This document shows positions 36,210 through 47,420 of a stretch of 64,000 nucleotides of DNA, piece by piece. This stretch comes from Calycina herbarum (taxonomy: Eukaryota; Ascomycota; Leotiomycetes; Helotiales; Pezizellaceae). Numbering within the stretch: position 1 is the stretch's first letter; the number at the start of each line of letters is the position of its first letter. The position numbers and the translations under genes are program-made. The notes beneath the pieces are model-generated. The model was not told where the DNA came from, did not search any database, and was given only the letters and a program-made list of their open reading frames with translations. The stretch lies in the NCBI GenBank assembly GCA_001414485.1, contig LLEY01000081.1, positions 124,001 through 188,000 of the forward strand, read 5' to 3'.

Positions 36210-37007
36210 CTAGAAAACAAGAACAACACCGAGTTCCACCTAGCGATAGACCTGGTCGACAACATCCCCCATACGCGGTAATCTCCTATACCGAGGCCCA
36301 GACAAGGACGTGGTCACCTTTCAAGCCCTTCTCGCCGGCACAGAAAAGGACAAATCGGGTATCAAGAGATCAGAGGTTATGGTCGACAAGCTCCTATAGA
36401 TGGACTAATGGGTTCACACATGTTTATTCAACTACACGAATGACGCTGAGCTATCTGAAGCATCGCCCTGATGTTTAGATAATTTTTAGATGCCTCAATT
36501 TGTAATGTCTACCTGTCAGAGTTCCAGCAACATCAGGCATTGGATCAAAGTAGACGGTTCACCAAAACATGGAGCTACCGGCGCAGAGACGGATGGGTTT
36601 CTTCATGGAAGAGACCGGACACTAGATCCAACAGTTCCCCATCGGTTTTTAGAATCACCCGTCTCCCCCTTCCACTCATCTTACTCCATCGTTTTAGGGA
36701 GTACAGGGTGGCTCAGATCATGGCTTGGGCAGCAAGTCGGGAAGCAGAGCGAGAAGTGGATATCTCTTATTGTCTTCTTGTTGTTCTAGGTGTTCTTCAT
36801 CCAATTTCAGATTTTGCACCTTAGCATCTTGAATATTGGGTTCTCAGTTTAAGAATTGTCTATATGCATAAAGTCTACGCCTTGAGTGTCCGAAAAAAGA
36901 AGACGCGCAACGAGATTAAAGAGAGTTTCCACCGAATACTAGTATTCTTCATAAAATACTTTGCGACCTATCATGACCAGTAGGGCCACTACATACGCTG
37001 AAATCTC
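36210..37007. other. Intergenic
   Basis: Short plus-strand frames (36155-36478, 36490-36824) have no motif and one starts inside the MITE. No gene is supported. Confidence 0.4.
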
Positions 37008-37724
37008 TCACTGATTTCCGTCTTTACAAAGTGTTTGCGACCACACATCATATCCGTAGCCATCATTCCAGCCTCCAGCAGCTCTAATGTAGCCTGCCTT
37101 GAGAATTCCTTTTGGTAATTTTCAATCAGCATTCATTCAAAAAGCTGAAGGGAAAAGGACTTACCCTGATTTCTAGTGTTGCATTCTTTCTGAATCTTCG
37201 TCATAGCATCGTCAACATCAGCCGACCCACAATGAGCATCAGTATTCTTCTTAAAGTTACAGAAGTAAGCAGCAACATGGTTGTTCTGAGCATATAAGTG
37301 GCTATTCTTTTTCACCAGCGCCATGTTGTTATCTGGTCCACATTGAGTCTTGAGAGCCTCAATTGCTCCTGTGACATCTAGTTGCGTGAGGACGTTGTTT
37401 CCACAGGTGACGGTAGAGCCAGCTGGGAGGTTTTCGCGTTGGTAGGATTTGGCGCTGGGAACGTCTGTGAATGAAAGTCCCCGTTTCGTGTTGGGGGGAA
37501 TTTCGCCGATTTGAGTGAAGTTCAGTACTCCAGGGGGTGTGTTGGGATCATCGTGGACCACTGTGTAAGGAACAAAGTCAATTATAGTCTTTGAGGTGGG
37601 TAACTCTTCTTTGAATAAGTAACTTACAGTAAATACCGTTACCTTGACCTTTCGGGATTGTGAATCCTTGACCTTGTGCGCCAATAATAAGAGCACCGAG
37701 AATAAATATGGCATTGAAGTGCAT
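37008..37724 (-). CDS. Small secreted six-cysteine protein
   Basis: Exons 37724..37628, 37560..37165 and 37093..37008 join in phase (introns 67 and 71 nt, both with GTAAGT donors) to 192 residues. The N-terminus MHFNAIFILGALIIGAQGQ is a clear signal peptide. The mature part has six cysteines, in VTCGNN, KTQCGPD, AYFCNF, AHCGSAD, KECNTR and TLCKDG, enough for three disulfides. It ends GGWNDGYGYDVWSQTLCKDGNQ-like (37069-37008). Size, signal peptide and cysteines fit a secreted effector-like protein, but no named family is recognised and a role in host interaction is only inference. The third exon was needed to place the last cysteine. A TATA-like box lies about 140 bp upstream. Confidence 0.78.
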
Positions 37725-37860
37725 GATGAAGCAAATACTGATAAGGTAGCTGAGAGGTTGGAGGAGTATTTCTGCTGAAAAGGCTGAGATGTTTAAAATA
37801 AGAATGAAGTGGATGGAGTGAGTTGGAGAAAAAATGACAGACTGTATCGAGGGCAACGTT

Positions 37861-37868
37861 TATTTATA
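37861..37868 (-). promoter_or_regulatory. TATA-like box of the six-cysteine gene
   Basis: TATAAATA on the minus strand, about 137 bp upstream of the ATG at 37724, followed by pyrimidine-rich sequence. Position and sequence suit a core promoter. Confidence 0.45.
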
Positions 37869-38225
37869 CAAGAGAAGTCTCTCTCATCACTACACCAGAT
37901 TATAAATAACAATTTACTTCTTGATTTTTACGTATCGCAAAGAATTATGATGTAAAAGCAATAGAAACTCTCAACAAACTGCTCTATTTACATCTCTCAC
38001 CACTACGCCGCGTCCTTTAAGGCTTCGTTTTCTCGTGATTCACGTAGAAGATAGTTCTCAAGAAGACCTCATACCCTCAGATGACTCTCTGGTTTTCTAA
38101 AAACGAGGATATCTCAGGAACTGACAGTGTAATTTGCCTGGCTATTGGGGCTATGTTAAGACACTTGAAACAAAAGAGAGTAAGTGACCGTACAACGCCG
38201 TTCATGATGAAACTCATACAGATAT

Positions 38226-38244
38226 CCCCCCCCCCCCCCCCCCC
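38226..38244. repeat. Homopolymer C19
   Basis: Run of 19 C between the two secreted-protein genes. Confidence 0.9.
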
Positions 38245-39194
38245 GGAGTCCTTCAATAAGGCGCTACGCTGGTCGGGGCCGTCGGAAAAGGGAAGGGCAG
38301 ATTTCCAGAATCCCCAGCTACTACAAATGTACAGCTTGATGTTTTAAAGTGCTTTCAGGCTTACTCATATTACATTCCCAGTCACGCAAAATCTTCAATT
38401 TCGGGGAGCGAAGTACATTAAAGTGCTAAAGTCATGGGTATTCTAAGAAATTTGATGTCCGAATAAATTTTGTCTTGACACAAGGAGTGTAAGTAACCTT
38501 CCCCCATGACAAAGATAAGATTACGTTAGGAAATCCTTCTCTGCCGCATCCGCCTCGTCTGCTCCCCCTGAGCAAAAACGAGCGAACTTGAGAATTTGTC
38601 GCTTGTTATTTTTTCCTATTTCGTCGCCATTCACGTAAAACCTTGTGGGTAAACCAAAGGCTAAGCATTGTTTTACTGGCCAAGAGAAATGGGGGCGTGT
38701 AAAATTTGGTGGGGATTTACCAGAAACGAATAGATGACATCAACTCGTTTCGTACGTACTTTGAATCCTTTGGACCCTTTCGCCACATTCATACACCAAA
38801 AGTAAAGTAAATAATAAGAGGAAATATTTCAAATCAACAACGTAATTAGTAGCAACCTCCTGGTTGCATCGAGGGAGTTGAATACACTATCGTCACTTAC
38901 CCTTTTTGTCCTCGGCTATTCAGAGACCTGTTCATAAAACGCGTCACGTATATCTGCAATAGACCTTGACATAAATGTTTCTTGAATATATTCCTTTGGG
39001 ATGTTTTCAAGTCATCAGCGATTCAGCCCCCCTAAAAAAACTTGTTTAGAGAAAGGTTCCTGTTCCCGTCGATCTAACATATGACTTGCAAATATGTGGA
39101 GATGAGACTATGTCATTATTCAGCTGTGTCAAGAATAGACTTGTTAGCAAGTTTCTAGGAGTTTTCATAGTATCCGGGTCTCAGTCTTCAAGTA

Positions 39195-39202
39195 TATAAT
39201 AA
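39195..39202 (+). promoter_or_regulatory. TATA-like box of the 39371 gene
   Basis: TATATAAT about 175 bp upstream of the ATG at 39371, followed by a CT-rich leader (39215-39300) as seen in strongly expressed fungal genes. Confidence 0.4.
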
Positions 39203-39370
39203 GGACAGGAAGTCCTTCTCACGAACCCTCTCATCAGCAATCTTTACTTCTTCAATCTTCTTTGAAATACCTCACTTTATCCTCAACCCCACTCTCAATT
39301 CACATCATCAAGCCAACACAATCACCATCAGCTCAAAATTGAAATACTTCGAAGAAAGCCTTTCCCAAAA

Positions 39371-40136
39371 ATGAAGATCTCTATCCCTTTCATCGTAAGC
39401 TAACTTCCATTCCATAAGGACGCATAACTAACAAAGAAAACCACAGTTAGCTCTACTCTCCACCGTAACCCGAGCCGTTCCGTTGACTTCCACGACAAGC
39501 ACCACCTCAATCCAGGATCCCCAAATCAAAGACAGAGCAGCCGGCTTCAAAAATGTCAAAGGGGTCAACATCTATCAAAACCGCGGACCCAGATGCCAAA
39601 TGAGAATCTTCGGTGTCCTCCAACTACCAGCGAACATAGCGTCAGCATTCGCATCTGGGAAAAATGATCGCATTCTGGACACCTCCCGCGCTTTATTCTC
39701 TCACATGAAGCAAACCCTCACCCCAGCCGGAAGTCGATTCGCAATGGTGGGCACTTCTGGCTTTTGGACCTCTCTCTTCCAAGGCGGGATAAACGGTCCA
39801 AATGCAATGGGAGTTTCGATTAATGTTGATCAATCAAGTATGGGAGCTAACGCTAATGAACAAATCCAATATTGGAATGATTTTGTGGCTGCTGTAGAGA
39901 ATTATTGGAGGGGGTTTGGTTATGAGGTTACAACCCAACGTGTCCCTGATGCTTTTAGGGTCGGTGATCCTAGGATGGAGTCTGGTCTTTATGGACCCGT
40001 TTTCGGTCCATTTCGTCGTGATCAAGTGACGGATGCGAGGCTCTTCGCTGCCCAACAATGTCGCAAACCCCAGGATCTTCGAAAATACTTTACAAATGCT
40101 GTTCCGGCCACTCCAGACAAATATGGAGTGTGTTGA
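39371..40136 (+). CDS. Secreted protein of unknown function
   Basis: Exons 39371..39394 and 39447..40136 join in phase to 237 residues. The 52-nt intron (GTAAGC, CTAAC, CCACAG) lies inside the signal peptide, whose spliced sequence is MKISIPFILALLSTVTRAVP. A Thr/Ser-rich stretch follows, then a compact domain from about residue 40: NIYQNRGPRCQMRIFGVLQL, FAMVGTSGFWTSLFQGG, YWNDFVAAVENYWRGFGY and a last segment ending KYGVC. Three cysteines remain in the mature part, one at the very end. I recognise no enzyme motif. An extracellular role is inferred from the signal peptide alone. Confidence 0.75.
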
Positions 40137-40999
40137 ATTGGCAAAGTAGGATGTATCTTGAACGAGTTGGAAGAGGGAATGAAGGGGGAGGGCTTTTGAA
40201 TTTGATTTTGGCGTTGCCTTTGGTTTTGAATTTTTCTTAGTATCACATTCATTGGGGGACTCTTGATGGAATTTAAACTTGATGTAACGGTTTCTCCGTC
40301 AGACACTTGTTGCGGTATTTTGTCTTTGTGGAAAAGGCGGGGCATTCACTGCCCAAAGTGGCTAGGTCAATTGATATTTCCACCGTCTCCATCTGTTCTA
40401 TGGTATTCCGTTATACGAGATATTACGCAAGTAGACTAATCTATTTAAGTAATCAAAGCTGAATTAGCTAAACTAATAGATGGGCCAAATTAGCCGTCTA
40501 ATAAGGCGATATTAATCAAAATTTACTCTTTTTTCAAACTTATTCTATACGTCCTTACTCGTTCTGTTCGTTCCTACTTACCCCCTTATTCCCTACCACA
40601 CCCCCACACCCCCCTAAATAAATAGAGTATAACTTTTCTATGCTAGCCTTACCCGAGAACAACTCTGTAATAAGGCTATAATTTTATTTTTTTAAGGGGT
40701 AGAGTTACTCCCAGCCTTCTTTTTTACTGCTATTCCTACTTTGAACTGCTAGAGTAGGTAGGTCGATAGCTAGAAAATAACCGGAGAGCTAGGTACGGCA
40801 TCCCAATCGCACCAAAAAGTCGGATTAACTAAATCGCAAATAGAAAATCGCAAATTGCAAAGTGTTACTTTTTATAAGTATAAAATAGAATAGTTTTAAA
40901 TTTAAGTCCCCTCTCCCTCTTCCCCCCTCTATCTATCTTAAGACCTAATAGTCTCATCTATAGCTACTAGTTAATTAGAGAATAGGAAGGAGAACAGGT

Positions 41000-41250
41000 A
41001 TCACGTATATAGCAGTGACATCACCCCTCGCCTCCTCGCTATCGCTGTCGCCTCCTTACTATTACCTTACTGTCGTATCTGTCGTTATATGGGTGAATGA
41101 GCCTCTGACTCATATCCATCCACGTGACTAGCACGCTAGTACCACGCTAGCACAAGCATAAATAGTCGTACTTCGAGTACCTAGAATAGTCACAGAGAAT
41201 ACAATACGCATATGCAACCAGACAGATTTATGACCAAGTCATACCAACAG
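41000..41250 (+). repeat. Possible LTR fragment
   Basis: Sequence unlike the surrounding AT-rich arm, ending with ACCAAGTCATACCAACA at about 41232-41248. The same 17 bases recur at about 41621-41637, just upstream of the gag-like ORF. This suggests two copies of an LTR end. The opposite LTR end was not found. Confidence 0.35.
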
Positions 41251-41486
41251 TATCACATTCTTACTATTATTTCTAGATAAATAATAGAGAGAGAGAGAGG
41301 AGGGGGGGGGGGCGAAGAGGGAAGAGGAGGAATATGTTTACTTCCTTAACTCCCCTTACCTATGCTAGGAAAAACTTTCTACTAAAATGTTTACTTACTA
41401 GCCTTGCCCCCTCGCCCCCTCTCCCCCTCTCCTCTATACACTTACCTATACACAATATATAGAAGAATAGAAAGAGCAGTAAGAGT

Positions 41487-41580
41487 GTCGGTATATTCGA
41501 GAGCGAGTAGCGCTTCACGTGACCTTCTCGCTTAAGGTCTATTTAAGTAGATAGAGTAGCTAACTTCTCTCGACATGCAC
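41487..41580 (+). repeat. Inner inverted repeat, left arm
   Basis: 94 bases matching the reverse complement of 43216-43309 with one visible mismatch (C at about 41527 against A). Confidence 0.85.
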
Positions 41581-42131
41581 GAACGATAATACAACTCTTT
41601 TTGCATCATGCTATTGGCCACCAAGTCATACCAACACTGATCAGTGTTGCGCGCACAGATCAGAAAAACTGGTTATACGTATCGCGATCTTCGGGACCGT
41701 AAGCTTACGTACAATACAGTAGTTGTGCAAAGTAGACTCCTCTCGTCAAACAGAGACTCCTTCTACTGGTTACACCCCCGACAATACCACTGCAAACTCT
41801 GGGACTTGCAGTACAACAACAACAACAACAAACCAACCTTGTAACCTCTTCGACTTGCAATACAACCAATACAACCTTGCAACCTCTTCGACTTGCAGTA
41901 CCACCCTACTTGCAACCGCTCTTGCAACCGCTCTTGAACCCTTTGGAACGGCCATTGTGCAAAGACAATTCACCCGATTTTGATGACTCATAAGCATCAA
42001 AAGAGTGACTCACACAAAAACAAAATTACGAAACAAGATTACGACGTACTATTCACCTAGTACAAGACAAGGTATCATCTACCACTTCAAGCACCGATAA
42101 CTTTGTCGACGCCCTCGACACTATCGACACC

Positions 42132-43253
42132 ATGGCACCACCACAGCTGGCTGAGGACAAGGAAGCCACGGCTTACATGAATACAAAGTTAGAGGAATAC
42201 GATGTCGATGATATGTGTGACGATTATCTATGGGAGATATATCGTATGGATTTTGAGGAATGGCCCGAATCAAAATTCGCAAATACGACTCGAACCACCC
42301 TCATCAAGATGCGTAAGCTACTACGTAATAGAGGCGTGTGGGTAGAGACAGATGGACATAAGGCTGTTATGTCAAAGGCACTTTACAACACGGCTCAAGA
42401 GCTTGCAAAGCCTAAATGGACAATGCAGGAGTTGAGAGATCAAGTGTACAAATCAGAGACTCAATCTAAAGAGATGGCTGCGAGATACAAGTATCTTGAA
42501 GAACACCTTGACCGATTTCCTGAACTTCTTCCAGGATACCAGAATCCTTCCACTTCGAATACCACTTCAAACGCTTTTGCAAGCAATATTCCTATCCCTG
42601 CAACTCCACCAGCAGTAGCTTTTGCAACTGCACCGGCAGCGTTTGCAACCCAGAACGCTCTTGCAAACCAGAACGCTCTTGCAAGCCAACCAGCTATAGG
42701 CAGCTATTCTGGCAATAGCCAGATGGGCAACCCTGCCTTTGCACTTGGCAACCTTATGAAGTCATATTCGGACGAACAAAAGTATGGCAGTAAGGGAGAC
42801 AACTTCAAGCTCAAGTCAAGAATATTCAAGGATATGTGTAATCGTTGTGGCATATCACCTTTGGCATATAATCTTGCTTTCCCGATTATGCTCAAGGGTC
42901 AGACATCAAACCACTTTTACACCAGTGTCTTCAAGGAAGGAACCAATCAGTCGTACGACGTTCTTTCCACTGCTATCCAGTCATATTTTGAGGATGAGCT
43001 GTACTCTAGAGGTCAATCCTCTGAGTGGAATCGTATTACATTCTTACGTACGAAGGCTAAGCCGGAATATTCAGAAAAGACTCCCAGCCAGTGCTTTGAG
43101 GATATGCTATCTAAATTGGAAGAACTTCGCTATGGACTTCCTGAGGATATGCAAAGCGATGGACAATTGGCTAATAAACTACTTATTGCATGCGAGGAAG
43201 CACCAGAATGCCGAAGTGCATGTCGAGAGAAGTTAGCTACTCTATCTACTTAA
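42132..43253 (+). CDS. Retrotransposon gag-like protein (C-terminally cut)
   Basis: An intact frame of 373 residues resembles the gag part of fungal LTR retrotransposon polyproteins. An acidic N-terminus is followed by a charged coiled segment (ELRDQVYKSETQSKEMAAR), an Ala/Asn/Gln spacer with the repeat FATQNALANQNALASQ, and the gag core: SDEQKYGSKGDNFKLKSRIF, RCGISPLAYNLAFPIMLKG and ANKLLIACEEAPECRSAC. Homologues usually go on after this point. Here the frame runs into the inner inverted repeat (from 43216) and stops 12 codons later. There is no protease, integrase or reverse transcriptase downstream. In contrast to nearby relics the frame has no RIP-type stops, which suggests recent arrival. 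Confidence 0.65.
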   Translation: MAPPQLAEDKEATAYMNTKLEEYDVDDMCDDYLWEIYRMDFEEWPESKFANTTRTTLIKMRKLLRNRGVWVETDGHKAVMSKALYNTAQELAKPKWTMQELRDQVYKSETQSKEMAARYKYLEEHLDRFPELLPGYQNPSTSNTTSNAFASNIPIPATPPAVAFATAPAAFATQNALANQNALASQPAIGSYSGNSQMGNPAFALGNLMKSYSDEQKYGSKGDNFKLKSRIFKDMCNRCGISPLAYNLAFPIMLKGQTSNHFYTSVFKEGTNQSYDVLSTAIQSYFEDELYSRGQSSEWNRITFLRTKAKPEYSEKTPSQCFEDMLSKLEELRYGLPEDMQSDGQLANKLLIACEEAPECRSACREKLATLST

Positions 43254-43309
43254 ATAGACCTTAAGCGATAAGGTCACGTGAAGCGCTACTCGCTCTCGAA
43301 TATACCGAC
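43216..43309 (-). repeat. Inner inverted repeat, right arm
   Basis: Reverse complement of 41487-41580. Its first 38 bases supply the last codons and the stop of the gag-like ORF. Confidence 0.85.
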
Positions 43310-43830
43310 AAAGAGAGAGTAAGAAATATTATAATACTCTCCTACCTCTTTTATAAAGAGATAGAATAAGCTTAGAGGCTTAAATAACAATTATTACGAT
43401 TTGCGATTTGCGATTTAGTTGATTCCGACTTTTTGGTGTATCTGGGACGCCCTACTAGGAGAACTTCTTAAAAAAACTTCAAAATAGCTAAAAAGTAAAG
43501 TATAAGAGGTTTAAGTAGGTTAGAAAGCAAAAGGTAACTAGGAATAGCTTATAGAAGATGAAACTTACTACACTTTGCTTGGTCTAATTAGGCAAATAGA
43601 CTAGTAAAAACCATCGCCGAAATAATTAGTCTATTATCTAAATAGACGATTATTACCAAAATAGACGTCTATTTGTGAACTTTCTCGTATAGCGGAATAC
43701 CATGGAACACTGTCTTAACTATTTTTCGGCCACCAGCAAGCCAGTAAGCTAGCCACAGATGCAAGCCACTTACGTAACACTCACCCACTTTTCCTTTTAA
43801 GACAGCCCTTTCTATTGAGGTCGTACTTTA

Positions 43831-43838
43831 CTTTAGAA
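43831..43838. repeat. hAT target-site duplication CTTTAGAA (left)
   Basis: Identical to 46699-46706; eight bases is the hAT rule. Confidence 0.85.
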
Positions 43839-46698
43839 CAGACTTGGGCACCGATACGATAAAATATCGATATATCGTGATATATATCGTGATATATCTA
43901 TCGTAGAATATTACTCGATGTTGATAACTATCCTTAGAGGTAAGTCGATATTCGATAGTTATCGTCTTTTTAATAGTATATTCTACGATTTTAGAGTGAG
44001 TTTTAGTGCTATTTTAGAGGTAAATTACTTGTTAAATTCACTAATAAGTTAAGAAATAGAGTATATAAAGTTTAAGGGAAACTGAGTGTTTAAAATTGTA
44101 TATAAAATGTATATATATTTAAACTTCTCGTTGAATAATCGCTCCTTCTTCGCTAACCAGTATCTCTTGCTCATCATCGCTTTCTATTATTATACCCTAG
44201 CTTCGTAGGCATAATATATAGCGAACGTTCTTACTACAAATAAGAGCCCTTTTCTTTGAAACCAGGTTTCCTGCCTTACTAAACACTCTTTCGAATGGCG
44301 TACTTAAAGCTGGGATTGTATAGTAATCGAGGATTATCTAAGTGATAATAGGATACTCCTACTTCTTGGTTTCGAGATATCTTCGTACGTTGTTAGGAGA
44401 AGTCTTTCGCAAGATAGTAGGCTCGCGTAACCACTGATTAAGCTCGTCCGAGGGTATATTATATTAAGGGATATCGCCTTCGTCCTAGCTATAAAAAGGA
44501 TCGGTACGCCATGCCTCTCGCCCTTCCTCTTCTCTCATACGTTGCTCTACGAGATTAATAGCGGCATGCTCGAGTCTCTGTCTCTCCTCGTCTACTAACT
44601 TTACCGCTCGTTCCTTGTACATATTATAGGTATACTTAAAGTGAGATTTGGAACGTTTATATACCGCCGAACCAGTGCCTCCTTAAGCCTCGTATAGGAA
44701 CTCTAGAAACTTCAATTTATAGCATGGATCGGCAATAATTGCGACTGAAGCCTGGCGAGTACTAATACACTCCTTATAATAAGAAGTGATCTTTTTATAT
44801 GCCTCGTTAGCAGCAACCTTGAGAATCGGCTCGTCATCTTGTACTTCCTAGGAGTAGAGTTGTCTTTGAATTCGTAGGTATTAAGGGATGGAATTATAAA
44901 GCGTAGGATACTTCTTAGCTTGTATCTGTATCGTAGGCGCGTGAAAGAGATCAAAGAATATCTCTATTTAGTAGAGAGTTTTCTAGTCTATATTGCTAGG
45001 CGTTTTATACTACCGTATAGACTCGTCCTAAGTTTGTGACGCTAAAACTGCTCGGAGTGGACCCTCCATATGTAACGCCGCCTTCAGTATACGATCGGTG
45101 GAATTCCATCGTATAGGCATATTGTAAGCCAATTCCCTAAACTTCACTCCCATAGCCTCGCATTGTCTCTTGAGTTAATAGCGTGGAACTTTACGTATCT
45201 TAAAGATAATATATAAACACCTGATAATATAGAAAGCATCGAGCTCTTTTAAAGGATCGTAAGGTTGCGTATTATTGTTCTCTTGAAGGTATTCGACATT
45301 CTGTTCGGCAGGAGTTGCTTTGATTGCTTTGAGGGCTAAAAAGTTAGTAAACTCCTAGGCAAATTTAGCTAAGAAATAAGAGTATTTACTAGCTTAAACC
45401 CTAAGGTTATATATATACGCGTAACACCGTTGATCGCTATCTATGCGATTAAACTTTAGAGCAAATTCAAGGCGCTTTTGCCTATCTATAAGCTCCTATT
45501 GTCTCTCTACCTTAATCTTAAAGGCATCTAACATCCCATTGTTTAGCTTTGCGTTATCCTATATAATAGAAATAATCGCTTTCGTAATGTCAAGGCGGTC
45601 AGTAACTTCGAGTAGTTTTCTTGTAAGAACCTCCCTACTATGGCATAGATCGGTAAGCTTAATAATATCTAGGAGTATTAAGTCAAGGGTAAAATCAGCC
45701 TTGGAAAAGTGGGCTATAACAGCGATATAATCTAGCTTATTATTCCTAGCCCAGCTATTAGTTGTCAAGGAAATTCTACCTCCTGTAGCAATATGCCTTT
45801 CCAATTTGACCTTTAAAGCAGCTTCGCTGTGGTTATATTGTATACGAAGGTCTCGGATTAAGGTTCGTTGAGAAATTTGCTGCGTAGAGGGAGAAAGGTA
45901 GGTAAGGAGGGCTTTGGTTTCGGGCTGCTTAACGATGTTGAACGAGAGGTTGTTCTTGAGGATGAAGTTAAGCTAGAGAAGCCTAAACTTCTCGCTATGC
46001 GATTTTGAGGCTGTAGACAAGTCAAAGAAGTCTTTTGGTTCCTGGAGTGCTTCTTGAGCAAGTTTCGCAGCTGCGACGGCATCGTCGTCTAGTGGTATTA
46101 TAGGATGACGTTTTTAGTAGTGGTTTTTATAGTTTCTAGTTAACTGTAAATTCCGACTAATGACCTTGGTGTATTCGCATCCAGGCTGAGTATAAAGTAT
46201 TAGCATATACGTATGCTGCTCTTGTATAACTTCTCGATTGTAAAGGGGATTTGGTTCGCGGAAAAGGAAGGCCTTGGTGCTCTTGAGTTTTGGTGTAGGT
46301 CTTGGACGTCGGTTTGGCGGCAGCGTAGGCTCTACGGCAGTGGTATCGGCACGGCTTCTTTTAGGTGACGTTTCTCGGCCTCCATGGGCATTCCTTTGAG
46401 GGAGAGAGGGGTGTGATCCAAAGGCTGACATTGTGGTTGAATTTAGAGTATAGAAGAAGCATATTTGTTTGTGGTGTTGTTATATCTGAGGCGATATCTA
46501 GGAAAAGGGGCTAGTGAATACTCAAGCCTGATTGGCTAGTTGGCCGGATTAACTATTTCCTACTTACATGACCTCGATTATCGATATGGTATCGATATAT
46601 CGGATATATTCGATATATTATCGTAGAATATTACTCGATACTGATAACTATCGTAGACCCTCCCGATACTAGTATCGATATATCGATGCCCAAGTCTG
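43839..46698. mobile_element. hAT DNA transposon, complete but inactivated
   Basis: A 2860-bp element with terminal inverted repeats CAGACTTGGGCAYCGATA and perfect 8-bp duplications CTTTAGAA. The subterminal 130 bp on each side are packed with ATCGATATATCG-type motifs, probably transposase binding sites. One minus-strand transposase pseudogene fills the interior. Confidence 0.92.
44150..46431 (-). pseudogene. hAT transposase (RIP-type stops)
   Basis: The minus strand begins MSAFGSHPSLPQRNAHGGRE and continues through a Pro/Arg-rich N-terminus. The hAT core ISLTTNSWARNNKLDYIAVIAHF follows at about 45770-45700, then CHSREVLTRKLLEV. Near the C-terminus is FERVFSKAGNLVSKKR (about 44290-44240), the dimerisation block. 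TAG or TAA stops interrupt at many points, often where tryptophan or glutamine is expected (for example before LNFILKNNLSF). All are explained by G-to-A or C-to-T. The coordinates of the 3' end are approximate. Confidence 0.8.
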
Positions 46699-46706
46699 CT
46701 TTAGAA
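46699..46706. repeat. hAT target-site duplication CTTTAGAA (right)
   Basis: Matches 43831-43838. Confidence 0.85.
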
Positions 46707-47420
46707 GAAAGAAAAAAGCACAGGTTTTTTCTAGAAGCTTAAATAAAAAAAGACTAGATAGAAGTGATACAATAAGAATTTTTTAAAGCGTCGGCTCAAT
46801 CCTAATAGAGGACCAAAAAAAAGCCCTAAAACAACATAAACATACCACTGAACTGTGATGAACGAAACTCTTGTAAGAATAGTGGAGAAATCAATGCGGG
46901 GTTTAGATGATCAGACAAACATCAAAATCATAGGGTGAAAGGGTAAGTAGCATAATACTTAACCTATTCAACAATTTAATCAAAGAACCAATCTTAAATT
47001 CAAAATAATGTTGATAAAGGAGAAACTAAAATTAGGATAAAAATATAGATCAGGATATCGGAAGCTTCCTTCAATCCAAAGTACGTCCCAAAGACGGAAC
47101 CCCAAAACCATCGTCACAAAGTCACCTATCATCATCCGTACTCTTCGCAACAGTGAATGAACAACAACCAGAAAACTCAAATCCTCGGCTTAATCTTAAC
47201 CGAGAAAAAAAAATAAAAAACCTAAGTAAAAAACAGACCTCCAGTGAATCCGAAGATGCAAATAAACCGACATGACAACGCCTCAGATTTCGCAAAGACA
47301 TATATCTATCATAGTCGCATCCAGCAACTTAGCCTTGCCCTCCTCTCTCCAACCAACCAACCAATATTGTTTCGCCTCTGAACAAAGCTCGGAACACAGC
47401 CAACCTACCGGTACGCAACG
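46707..47420. other. Intergenic: upstream region of the SRPK-like gene
   Basis: No coding frame is supported. The last 100 bases before the ATG at 47421 are pyrimidine- and CAAC-rich, as in fungal leaders. Confidence 0.4.

Larger units (their letters stand above)
37869..39370. other. Intergenic between divergent secreted-protein genes
   Basis: Upstream regions of both secreted-protein genes. It contains a C19 run at 38226-38244. A plus-strand frame at 38081-38347 crosses that run and is not credible. Confidence 0.45.
40395..43708. mobile_element. Inverted-repeat element enclosing a gag-like ORF
   Basis: Three nested pairs of inverted repeats share one centre. The outer pair (about 40395-40422 and 43680-43708, core ATGGTATTCCGYTATACGAG), a middle pair (about 40801-40857 and 43393-43447, containing ACCAAAAAGTCGG) and an inner 94-bp pair (41487-41580 and 43216-43309, one mismatch). 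The AT-rich arms have no ORF. The left arm is longer by about 600 bp (about 40870-41470), holding GC-richer sequence that looks like an inserted LTR fragment. I see no target duplication at the outer ends, so the class is open. The inner loop carries the gag-like ORF. Confidence 0.6.
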
